A DNA stretch of 26,224 bases, taken from the NCBI GenBank assembly GCA_964395665.1, contig CAYNDH010000045.1:1-26224 (forward strand), written 5' to 3'. A model generated the notes under the pieces. That model had not been told where the DNA came from and did no database searches. It was given only the letters and a program-made list of their open reading frames with translations. Positions within the stretch are counted from its first letter, which is position 1, and every line of letters starts with the position of its first letter. Below are positions 16,750-23,902 of the stretch, piece after piece. The translations under genes were made by a program, and so were the position numbers. Source of the DNA: JAEZAF01 sp964395665. GTDB lineage: Bacteria; Chloroflexota; Anaerolineae; Aggregatilineales; Phototrophicaceae.

Positions 16750-18058
16750 ATGCATCTCATTTCACGGCAGCGCCATCTGCCACTGGGTTTTGCTGCGATT
16801 CTCGTAATGATGCTGTTCAGCCTGCTTTCAGGCAGCGTCCTTTCAGGCAGCGTCCTTTCAGGCAGCNNNNNNNNNNNNNNNNNNNNNNNNNNNNNNNNNN
16901 NNNNNNNNNNNNNNNNNNNNNNNNNNNNNNNNNNNNNNNNNNNNNNNNNNNNNNNNNNNNNNNNNNCTTTCAGGCAGCGTCCTTTCAGGCAGCGTCCTTT
17001 CAGGCAGCCTGCTTTCAGTCAACGTGTTGGCCCAGGATGCGGCGGAATGCGAAGAAGGGTTCTGGCTGTTCGAGCATGAGCGTTCGGCGACCGGGGCGGT
17101 CTGCGTGCCGGATAATCCGCAGCGCATCATCTCACTGGACATGCCTGCAACCGAATTTCTGCTGCTGAACGAGATCCCGATTGTTGGCGTATTCGGCTAT
17201 GCCGCCGACGAGATCTCGGCGATCACACCGGGGCTGGCAGATGATCTGGAAGACATTCCAACCTTCGGCTGGCCGCCCAACCTCGAACTGATCACCGAAC
17301 TGGACCCTGATCTGATTATCGCCTTCAAGGACTCGTCACTATTCTATGAAGGCATGGAACAGATCGCGCCGCTGGTGGTCTATGATGCGGCTTATGCCAC
17401 CGACTGGAAATCATCCACCGCCTTCTGGAGTCAGGTGTTCCAGACCGAAGACGCCTACGCCGAGATGATCGCGACGTATGAAGCGCGCATTGCCGAACTT
17501 CAGGATGCCGTGGGTGAGGATCGCGGTGACATCGAGATCTCGGCCTTCGTCCCAAGCCCGGATTATCCCATGATCTGGCTGGTGGATTCGGCGCAGGGTG
17601 TGATTTTGCAGGATGTGGGCCTTGGACGCCCTGAAGCGCAGGCCGTGACCTTCGAAGAGGGCGGTTATCTCGAAGGCGGCGCCGATTACGGCTTCGTCGC
17701 GATTTCGAGCGAACGCCTCGACCTTGCCGATGGCGATGAGATCTTCATCTTCACATGGGCATCGACTGATCCGGCGGTGGCGGAACAGAATATCCAGTAC
17801 CTTGAAGAGTTTAACACCACCAATCCGCTGTGGAATTCTCTGCCCGGTGTACGTGAAGGCAATGTCCACATCGTCGGGCCGCACTGGTTCCGCGCCCAGA
17901 CCTATCTGGCCGCCAACCTGATCATTGATGATCTGTTCGCCACCCTGACCGATGTTGAGCCGACCGTTCCCAGCCCCGCCGCCGAGTATATGATCTCGCG
18001 GGCGGATGCTACCGAAATCGAAGCCACCGCTGAACCGACGGCTGAAGTCGAGTCGTAA
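16750..18058 (+). CDS. Fe(III)-siderophore binding protein with repeat-expanded signal peptide (gap in gene)
   Basis: This gene is one reading frame interrupted by 100 Ns. It starts MHLISRQRHLPLGFAAILVM and runs into LSGSV repeats. After the gap the frame resumes with LSGSV repeats, then VNVLAQDAAECEEGFW and a full FepB/FecB-type binding domain (PQRIISLDMPATEFLLL, NLELITELDPDLIIAF, NPLWNSLPGVREGNVHIVG). The N-run length is not a multiple of three, so the frame appears shifted; both edges fall on codon boundaries, so a true gap of 3+15n bases would restore it. A cysteine pair near the mature N-terminus (AECEE, AVCVP) is shared with the next protein. No lipobox is present. The tail EATAEPTAEVES also resembles that of the next protein. 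It would capture ferric chelates for the downstream transporter. AAAGG lies before the ATG. Confidence 0.87.
16822..17023 (+). repeat. In-frame 15-bp tandem repeat (LSGSV) containing an assembly gap
   Basis: The units (G/C)T(C/G) CTT TCA GGC AGC encode (V/L)LSGS. Three copies precede the Ns (16822-16866). Three copies plus one degenerate unit (CTG CTT TCA GTC AAC) follow (16967-17023). The repeat sits in the signal-peptide coding part of the siderophore-binding gene. Confidence 0.9.
16867..16966. other. Assembly gap (100 Ns)
   Basis: Exactly 100 Ns is a usual placeholder for a gap of unknown size. The repeat phase on both sides implies a true length of 3+15n bases if the array is continuous. 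Confidence 0.95.
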
Positions 18059-18102
18059 GCAGTCAGCAGGCTATGCACGGGTAATATCGCAGTAACAGCA
18101 TG

Positions 18103-18131
18103 TTTTGTAAGTTTTTATACGTTTCTATAAC
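18103..18131 (+). promoter_or_regulatory. Possible internal promoter before second binding protein
   Basis: TTTTGT (18103-18108), a 17-nt spacer and TATAAC (18126-18131) lie in an A+T-rich 102-bp gap. The -35 match is weak. If real, it would allow the second binding protein to be expressed separately from the first two genes. Confidence 0.28.
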
Positions 18132-18160
18132 TCTATGGCGAAAGGAACACGGTCGCTATC

Positions 18161-19219
18161 ATGTCTGTATTAAGAAGGTGGATGCTGGTTTGTCTGGTTT
18201 GTCTGGCGGCGCTGTCATCGGTTTCGATGCTGGCGGCACAGTCCACAGACGAAGCTGAACCGACCGAAGAAGTCTCGGCCTGTGTTGAGGGTGAACGGTC
18301 CGTCCAGCACGCACTCGGTGAACTCTGCATCCCGGATGATGCCGAACGAGTCGTTGCGCTGGAATGGGCCTTTGTCGAAGCGCTGCTGGCGGTGGGTGTG
18401 CAGCCGGTCGGTGTAGCAGATATTGCCGGTTACAACGCATGGGTGAAGATCCCGCTGGAACTTGATGAATCCGCCGTGGATGTCGGCAGCCGTACCGAAC
18501 CAAATCTCGAAGTGATCACGGGGCTGAACCCGGATCTGATCATCGCGGTTTCCTTCCGCGTGACGCAGAACTATGAAGAACTCAACGCCATTGCGCCGAC
18601 GCTGGTCTTTAATCCCTATCCCGAAGATCTCAACATCTCGCAGTACGACGATATGATCGCCACCTTCAACATCATCGCGCAGGCCGTCGGGCGTGAAGCT
18701 GAAGCTGAAACGGTGCTGGATCATATGCAGGATCTCTATCAGCGTGCCGAGGCTGCACTGGCTGATGCTGGACGTGAAGGCGAAGCATTTATTCTGGCGC
18801 AGGGCTGGACCACTGAAAGTGTGGCGACCTTCCGCCTGTTCACGGAAAACGCGATGGCCGTCCAGATCCTTGAGCAGATCGGATTAGAGAACGCATGGGC
18901 GGATGCCCCGCAGCTTTACGGCTTTAGCGAAATCGGCATTGAGGGCTTTGCCGCGCTTCAGGGCGACGAGTTCAACTTCTTCTACGTCGCACAGGGGAAT
19001 GACAACGATTTCTTCGCAGACTCCCCGCTCTGGAATGCGATGACGTTCGTGCAGCAGGAGCGTGCCTACTGGCTCGGCGGGGATGCATGGCTGTTTGGCG
19101 GGCCGCTGTCAGCCGAAGTGCTGGTCGAGACTGTGCTGGATCATATGGGCGTTGAATTACCTGCGGCGGAAGAAGCCGTCGAAGCCACCGCCGAACCGAC
19201 TGCCGAAGTCAGCGAATAA
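18161..19219 (+). CDS. Second Fe(III)-siderophore binding protein
   Basis: This 352-residue protein starts with a signal peptide (MSVLRRWMLVCLVCLAALSS, cleavage near LAAQ). The mature part is a FecB/FepB-type periplasmic binding domain: AERVVALEWAFVEALLAVGV, then NLEVITGLNPDLIIAVSF, then YEELNAIAPTLVFNPYPE. The end of the domain is SPLWNAMTFVQQERAYWLGG. The Cys pair near the mature N-terminus (SACVEGE, ELCIPDD) matches that of the preceding protein. The tail EATAEPTAEVSE is also alike, but the core sequences differ considerably, so the two may prefer different chelates. No lipobox is present. The best upstream Shine-Dalgarno-like sequence (AAAGGA) is about 14 nt from the ATG, which is long. 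It would feed the permeases downstream. Confidence 0.9.
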   Translation: MSVLRRWMLVCLVCLAALSSVSMLAAQSTDEAEPTEEVSACVEGERSVQHALGELCIPDDAERVVALEWAFVEALLAVGVQPVGVADIAGYNAWVKIPLELDESAVDVGSRTEPNLEVITGLNPDLIIAVSFRVTQNYEELNAIAPTLVFNPYPEDLNISQYDDMIATFNIIAQAVGREAEAETVLDHMQDLYQRAEAALADAGREGEAFILAQGWTTESVATFRLFTENAMAVQILEQIGLENAWADAPQLYGFSEIGIEGFAALQGDEFNFFYVAQGNDNDFFADSPLWNAMTFVQQERAYWLGGDAWLFGGPLSAEVLVETVLDHMGVELPAAEEAVEATAEPTAEVSE

Positions 19220-19304
19220 TGCCTTTCGACTTCGTATTTATTGACAGTTATCACACCGTTTAACAATTCATTCTGCATCATAATGAATTGGACAGGAGAA
19301 AATC

Positions 19305-19607
19305 ATGATGAACTTTACCGCAGAAGCCACCGTTGAAACGGTTAAGGCAGTGCGTTTCATGAAGGCGCTGTGTAACCACTTCGGCCATAAGGTCACTGCC
19401 GAATACACCGATCAGCAGGGGAACGTGCAGTTTGGCTTCGGCCACTGCGAGATGAGTGCAGACGAAAATGCGCTCAGCTTCCGTATCACCGCTGATACCG
19501 AAGAGAACTTCACCCGTGTGAAGCATGTGATCGCCGACCATCTGGAGCGCTTTTCTGGTGAAGACGCACTCAAAGTCGAGTGGGTTGACCGCGTGACCAG
19601 CCTTTAG
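19305..19607 (+). CDS. DUF2218-family small protein
   Basis: This 100-residue cytoplasmic protein opens MMNFTAEATVETVKAVRFMK and contains LCNHFGHKVTAEYTDQQGN and FGFGHCEMSADENALSF. That is the usual full-length layout of the DUF2218 family as I know it. Members often lie beside siderophore transport or utilisation genes, and the setting here agrees. The biochemical role is not established. The histidines and the cysteine in CNHFGHK and GHCEM could contact iron, but that is speculation. AGGAGA is well placed before the ATG, with a second ATG immediately after. The gene sits between the binding proteins and the permeases, and a palindromic repeat follows its stop. Confidence 0.82.
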   Translation: MMNFTAEATVETVKAVRFMKALCNHFGHKVTAEYTDQQGNVQFGFGHCEMSADENALSFRITADTEENFTRVKHVIADHLERFSGEDALKVEWVDRVTSL

Positions 19608-19622
19608 TGGCTGTTATGCACT

Positions 19623-19688
19623 TTTAAACCTCACCCTTCTTTAATCCCCCTCTCCAGGTTGGAAAGGGGGCAGGGGGTGAGGTTTAAA
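19623..19688. repeat. Long palindromic intergenic repeat, copy 2, inside the iron cluster
   Basis: The arms TTTAAACCTCACCC (19623-19636) and GGGTGAGGTTTAAA (19675-19688) are perfect inverted repeats. They enclose a CCCCCTCTCC / GGAAAGGGGG inner stem. The core matches the element at 7623-7707. It lies between the DUF2218 gene and the first permease, ending 19 nt before the permease ATG. Confidence 0.8.
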
Positions 19689-19707
19689 CAAAGACAGACG
19701 AAATCGA

Positions 19708-20748
19708 ATGACCTCTCAGGCAACGCCCGCATTTCGCAATACCTCACGCATCCTCGGCAGACGCGGCTTGCTGCTGCCGGGGGTGCTGATCGGTCTTTTG
19801 CTGCTGATTGCTTCGCTGATGTGGAGCATTACGCTCGGCGCCGCAGACATCACGCCACAGGTGGTGTATGAGGCGCTTTTTAGCTTTGATCAGGGTGAAT
19901 TCGAGCATCTTATCATCCACACGGTGCGGCTGCCACGCGTGCTGTCGGGTGTGGTGGTCGGGGCGGCGCTGGCCGTGGCCGGGGCGATCATGCAGGGGCT
20001 GACGCGCAATCCGCTGGCTGACAGCGGCCTGCTGGGGATCAACAGCGGTGCATCACTGGCGGTTGTGCTGGCCGTGACGTTCGGCAGTGCGGGGCTGTCC
20101 ACTTATGCCTATGCCGCGTTTATCGGCGCGGGATTATCGGCTGGGGTGGTGTACTTCATCGGCTCCATGGGGCGCGGTGGTGCGACTCCGCTCAAGCTGA
20201 CACTGGCAGGCGTCATCCTGACAGCGTTCGTCTCATCCTTTACCACCGCCATCCTGATCGGTGATCAGGAAACACTCGACCAGATCCGCTTCTGGACGGC
20301 GGGTTCGCTGGCGGGGCGGGATATGGCCCTGTTAAGCCAGACCGCGCCCTATATTTTCATCGGCCTGCTGGCATCCGTGTTTATCAGCCGTCAGATCACC
20401 ACCATCAGCCTCGGTGAGGATGTCGCCAGAGGTCTGGGCCAGAATACGCTCTGGGTGAAGGCCGCCGCCGCGTGTATCGTCGTGCTGCTGGCGGGTGGAG
20501 CAGTCGCACTGGCCGGTCCGATTGGTTTTGTCGGGCTGGTGGTGCCGCATCTGGTGCGCTTTATCGTCGGCGTGGATTACCGCGCGATCATCCCGTACTG
20601 TGCGCTCGTCGGCGGCCTGCTGGTGACACTGGCCGATGTCGGGGCGCGGATCATCATCCGCCCGCAGGAACTGCCGGTCGGCGTGATGATGGCCTTTCTC
20701 GGTGCGCCGTTCTTTATCTGGCTGGCCCGGTGGAAGGTGAAGCGCTGA
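19708..20748 (+). CDS. FecCD-type iron-siderophore ABC permease, subunit 1
   Basis: This 346-residue polytopic membrane protein belongs to the FecCD/BtuC family, which imports ferric siderophores or cobalamin. The family core is clear: LPRVLSGVVVGAALA then AGAIMQGLTRNPLA at residues 91-104, followed by LLGINSGASLAVV. Near the C-terminus GPIGFVGLVVPHLVRF (from 270) precedes the ATPase-contacting segment. The N-terminal stretch to residue 20 is basic and cytoplasmic-looking. The neighbouring siderophore-binding genes point to iron rather than cobalamin. No strong Shine-Dalgarno sequence is seen, and a palindromic repeat ends 19 nt upstream. Its stop overlaps the next start by one base (TGATG), indicating translational coupling. 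Confidence 0.95.
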   Translation: MTSQATPAFRNTSRILGRRGLLLPGVLIGLLLLIASLMWSITLGAADITPQVVYEALFSFDQGEFEHLIIHTVRLPRVLSGVVVGAALAVAGAIMQGLTRNPLADSGLLGINSGASLAVVLAVTFGSAGLSTYAYAAFIGAGLSAGVVYFIGSMGRGGATPLKLTLAGVILTAFVSSFTTAILIGDQETLDQIRFWTAGSLAGRDMALLSQTAPYIFIGLLASVFISRQITTISLGEDVARGLGQNTLWVKAAAACIVVLLAGGAVALAGPIGFVGLVVPHLVRFIVGVDYRAIIPYCALVGGLLVTLADVGARIIIRPQELPVGVMMAFLGAPFFIWLARWKVKR

Positions 20749-21827
20749 TGGTGCATCAAAAGCCTGTGACACCGCCATGGATCACCGTCCGGCTGGGACG
20801 TGTGCCGGTTTCATTTCGCATTGACCGGCGTGTGCCGCTGGTGGCGCTGGCGATTGTGGTGTTTACGGTGGTCACACTGGTTGCCAGTATCAGCTATGGG
20901 GAATATGATATGTCGCCGTGGGACGTGGTGCAGACCCTCTTCCGCACGCTGCCCGAAGATCATCCCGATTACCGCAATTTCAATCTGGTCGTGTTCACCT
21001 TTCGTCTGCCGCGCATCGTTCTGGCGTTTATGGTCGGGGCGGCGCTGGCGACATCCGGCGCGATTATGCAGGGCATCACCCGTAACCCGCTGGCCGATCC
21101 CTATCTGCTTGGCGTCAGCGGCGGGGCAGGGCTGGCCGCTGTCACCCTGATCGTCTGGATGAAGGATGCGCCGTTGAGTCTGCTGCCGCTGGCGGCGTTC
21201 GTCGGGGCGCTGGTGACGGCGTTCGCAATCTATCTGCTGGCGTGGAAGCATGGCAGCAGCGCACCTATTCGCCTGATTTTGATCGGCATCGCGCTCGGTG
21301 CGGTGATCAGCGCGGTGACGACCACCATGCTGGTCTTCGGGGATATTCGAGAGGTGCAGCAGGCGTATGTGTGGCTGACGGGCAGTGTCTATGGGCGTGG
21401 ATGGGAACATGTGCAGGCCCTTGGCGGCTGGCTGATCGTCTTTCTGCCCATTTCAGTGCTGATGGCGCGCTTCCTGAATGCCTTTGCGCTGGGCGATGAC
21501 ACGGCCAGAGGGCTGGGCGTGCGCGTCGAACGGTATCGCGCTCTGCTGCTGTTTATCAGTGTTGGTCTGGCGGCGGGGGCGGTCGCTGTGGCCGGGACAA
21601 TCGGCTTCGTCGGATTAGTCGCCCCCCATATCACACGCCGCCTTGTCGGGCCATCCCATGAAGGGATGCTGCCGGTCAGTGCGCTGTTTGGCGGTGCGCT
21701 GCTGGTACTATCGGATCTGATTGGTCGCTGGGCGATTGCCCCCAGTGAACTGCCGGTCGGTGTCGTCACGGCGATGATCGGCGCACCGTATTTTCTGTTT
21801 CTGTTATACCGTGGTCGGAATGGATAA
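20748..21827 (+). CDS. FecCD-type iron-siderophore ABC permease, subunit 2
   Basis: The start is placed at the ATG at 20748, which overlaps the stop of subunit 1 by one base and gives 359 residues. The frame is open further upstream to 20472, but that part overlaps subunit 1 and is not FecCD-like. Family signatures are LPRIVLAFMVGAALA, SGAIMQGITRNPLADPYLLG and GTIGFVGLVAPHITRRLVG. The protein has many hydrophobic segments, as expected for about ten membrane helices. It would pair with subunit 1 as a heterodimeric channel through which the ATPase drives import. The next gene begins close to its stop (21825-21827), so the genes are tightly coupled. Confidence 0.95.
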   Translation: MVHQKPVTPPWITVRLGRVPVSFRIDRRVPLVALAIVVFTVVTLVASISYGEYDMSPWDVVQTLFRTLPEDHPDYRNFNLVVFTFRLPRIVLAFMVGAALATSGAIMQGITRNPLADPYLLGVSGGAGLAAVTLIVWMKDAPLSLLPLAAFVGALVTAFAIYLLAWKHGSSAPIRLILIGIALGAVISAVTTTMLVFGDIREVQQAYVWLTGSVYGRGWEHVQALGGWLIVFLPISVLMARFLNAFALGDDTARGLGVRVERYRALLLFISVGLAAGAVAVAGTIGFVGLVAPHITRRLVGPSHEGMLPVSALFGGALLVLSDLIGRWAIAPSELPVGVVTAMIGAPYFLFLLYRGRNG

Positions 21828-21837
21828 CCCTGGAATT

Positions 21838-22710
21838 ATGAGTGAATTAAACGCACATCACCTGACACTGGCTTACGAAAATGCCCTGATTATTGAGGAT
21901 CTTAGTGTGACGATCCCGAATGGGCAGATTACCGCGCTGATCGGGCCGAATGGCTGTGGAAAATCGACACTGCTGCGCGGGATTTCGCGCCTGCTGAAGC
22001 CGCAGGCGGGCCGTGTGGTGCTTGATTCGCAGGACATCTGGCAGATGCCGACCAGGGAACTGGCGAAGCGGCTGGGGATTCTGCCACAGGGGCCGGTCGC
22101 GCCGGAAGGACTGACGGTTCATGAACTGGTCGCACAGGGGCGCTATCCGCATCAGCGCTGGTTCCAGCAGTGGTCGCCGCTGGATGAGCGCATCACCCGC
22201 GAATCGCTGGAGATCACCGGCGTCACCGAGTTCGCCGACCGTCCGCTGGATTCGCTCTCCGGCGGGCAGCGTCAGCGTGCATGGATCGCCATGACACTGG
22301 CGCAGGACAGCGACCTGATCCTGCTGGATGAGCCGACCACCTTCCTTGACATCGCCTATCAGATCGAAATCCTTGACCTGCTGCGGATGCTCAATCAGGA
22401 TCGCGACAAGACGATTGTCATGGTGCTGCACGACATCAATCAGGCCTGTCGCTATGCTGATCATCTGATTGTGATGCATCGCGGTTCGATTGCCGCCAGT
22501 GGTGATCCGTCTGACGTGATTACCGAGCCGCTGGTGCGTGATGTGTTCGGTATCGAGTCCCGGATCTACGAAGATCCGGTCACTGATACGCCGATGGTCG
22601 TCCCGATTGGCCGCACCGAGAAGCGCAAGCGCAAGGCTCAAAGCAGGCACAACGGGCATAATCTGTCTGTTCGTGCCAGTGCACCAGAGGCCGCACTGCG
22701 TGTGGGTTAG
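21838..22710 (+). CDS. Iron-siderophore ABC transporter ATPase
   Basis: The ATG at 21838 gives 290 residues that begin directly with the domain (MSELNAHHLTLAYENALIIE). Earlier in-frame starts at 21811 (GTG) and 21820 (ATG) would overlap the permease gene and cannot be excluded. All ATPase motifs are present: Walker A GPNGCGKST (36-44), Q-loop Q84, signature LSGGQ (140-144), Walker B LILLDEP (160-166) and the H-loop H198. The layout is that of FepC/FhuC-type subunits. The last 30 residues form an unusual basic extension (TEKRKRKAQSRHNGHN) absent from compact homologues I know. The gene closes the cluster. Confidence 0.95.
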   Translation: MSELNAHHLTLAYENALIIEDLSVTIPNGQITALIGPNGCGKSTLLRGISRLLKPQAGRVVLDSQDIWQMPTRELAKRLGILPQGPVAPEGLTVHELVAQGRYPHQRWFQQWSPLDERITRESLEITGVTEFADRPLDSLSGGQRQRAWIAMTLAQDSDLILLDEPTTFLDIAYQIEILDLLRMLNQDRDKTIVMVLHDINQACRYADHLIVMHRGSIAASGDPSDVITEPLVRDVFGIESRIYEDPVTDTPMVVPIGRTEKRKRKAQSRHNGHNLSVRASAPEAALRVG

Positions 22711-22728
22711 CGCATGTCTGAATTATCA

Positions 22729-22748
22729 GGGCCGGAAGAATCCGGCCC
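22729..22748. repeat. GC-rich hairpin after the iron cluster
   Basis: GGGCCGGA (22729-22736) and TCCGGCCC (22741-22748) form a perfect stem with a four-base loop. No T-run follows. The same stem sequence occurs at 23843-23862. It may terminate transcription weakly, or be a REP-like repeat. Confidence 0.65.
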
Positions 22749-22812
22749 TGCATTCTACATTCGTAGGCACGCCCTACATGCTTGCATGTCCGGGGCGTCC
22801 GTCGCGCTTGGC

Positions 22813-23694
22813 TTAATCCCCGAAGCGGGCGAAGTCGATCACATCCGACAGCCTGGCCGTCGCCAGCCCGATGACGCGATCCGCACCGGCGTAATAGAAC
22901 CACACCTCATCCCCAACCACCAGATTGGTGCAGCTAAAGACCACGTTCGGCACATCCCCCCGGATTTCCCATGTCTCCTGCGGTTCCATGATCACCGACC
23001 GCGCTCGGTGAATCACTTTGGTCGGGTCTTCCAGATCAAGCAGGGCGAGTGAATGCCGGTAGATGTGCTTTTCGCCGTAGCCGTGATAGAAGATCACCCA
23101 GCCGTGTTCGGTTTTAATCGGCAGGCCGTTGCCACCGATGCTCTTGGACTCCCACTCATTGTCGGGTCGCGGGTCCATCAGGATCTGATGATCGGTCCAG
23201 TTCACCAGATCGTCGCTGAAGCCGATCCAGATGCTGACCGGGCGGCGGTGCAGGATGGCGTAGCGTCCGTTGATCTTTTCCGGGAACAGGATGTGATCCT
23301 TGTTCTTCTGCCGTTCCAGCGGGCCGATGTCTTCCCATGTGATCAGGTTATCGGATGCTGCGATCATCGGGAAGAAGTCTTCGCCCCCGTACACGGTATA
23401 GGTCATATAGAAGCGGCCATCCAGTGGTGTGACACGCGGATCTTCGACGCCGCGATAATCCAGATGCCCCATATGCGGCGACAGCACCGGGTTTTCCAGC
23501 CGGTTCCAGTTCAGCCCGTCGGTGCTGACCGCATACCCGATACGTGAGATGAAATCCACGCCCTGTGCGCGGTAATGCATGTGAAACAGCCCGTTGTGAT
23601 GGATCACCGACGGGTTAAAGACATTCATCGCTTCCCAGCGGTGCAGTGGATTCGGGTACATCAGCGGATTTTGTGGATGACGAACAAGTTTCAT
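22813..23694 (-). CDS. GH130-family glycoside phosphorylase or hydrolase
   Basis: This 293-residue protein has the five-bladed propeller signatures of GH130: VFNPSVIHHNGLFHMHYRAQ, then RIGYAVSTDGLNW, VEDPRVTPLDGRFYMTYTVY and NKDHILFPEKINGRYAILHR. GH130 enzymes usually phosphorolyse or hydrolyse beta-mannosidic bonds. The Asp in VEDPR is, to my recollection, near or at the family's proton-donor site. The protein has no signal peptide, so it is cytoplasmic. It is slightly short for the family, and the subfamily cannot be set by eye, so phosphorylase versus hydrolase is open. It lies 208 nt downstream of the alpha/alpha-barrel gene on the same strand, suggesting joint use of an oligosaccharide. 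Confidence 0.88.
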   Translation of the reverse strand: MKLVRHPQNPLMYPNPLHRWEAMNVFNPSVIHHNGLFHMHYRAQGVDFISRIGYAVSTDGLNWNRLENPVLSPHMGHLDYRGVEDPRVTPLDGRFYMTYTVYGGEDFFPMIAASDNLITWEDIGPLERQKNKDHILFPEKINGRYAILHRRPVSIWIGFSDDLVNWTDHQILMDPRPDNEWESKSIGGNGLPIKTEHGWVIFYHGYGEKHIYRHSLALLDLEDPTKVIHRARSVIMEPQETWEIRGDVPNVVFSCTNLVVGDEVWFYYAGADRVIGLATARLSDVIDFARFGD

Positions 23695-23800
23695 GAGCTT
23701 GTGAAGCTTTCCTTTGTGAATTGTGCGTATAAGGATTGGATAGATTGATCGTGTATTACGTCGGGTGTGTGGGGACAGGTTATCAATTGTCTGTGAGCAT

Positions 23801-23862
23801 GGGCGGGAAAAATCCTGCCCCTACGGAGTAGTACATACTGTAGGGCCGGACTTGTCCGGCCC
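23801..23862. repeat. Two adjacent GC-rich hairpins between the carbohydrate genes
   Basis: GGGCGGGA-AAAA-TCCTGCCC (23801-23820) is a stem with one wobble pair. GGGCCGGA-CTTG-TCCGGCCC (23843-23862) is a perfect stem with the same arms as 22729-22748. They sit in the 23695-23902 spacer, which holds no gene. Confidence 0.65.
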
Positions 23863-23902
23863 ATGCCTGTGATCCATTTTCAGATACAGATAATCCTTAT
23901 CT

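Noticed and set aside
16822..17023. CRISPR-like array
   Set aside because: The units are directly adjacent with no spacers, are 15 bp long, and are translated in frame.
16750..17079. A 109-residue reading frame running through the Ns and ending at 17079
   Set aside because: After the gap it follows the wrong frame because the placeholder is 100 bases long. The repeat-encoding frame before the gap and the binding-protein frame after it are clearly one gene.
17024..18058. Binding-protein gene starting at GTG 17024
   Set aside because: The GTG is an internal Val codon in the end of the signal peptide. Starting there would remove the export signal.
20472..20747. An upstream extension of the second permease from 20472
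   Set aside because: It overlaps most of the end of the first permease in another frame and has no FecCD-like sequence. The ATG at 20748 overlaps the preceding stop in the usual coupled way.
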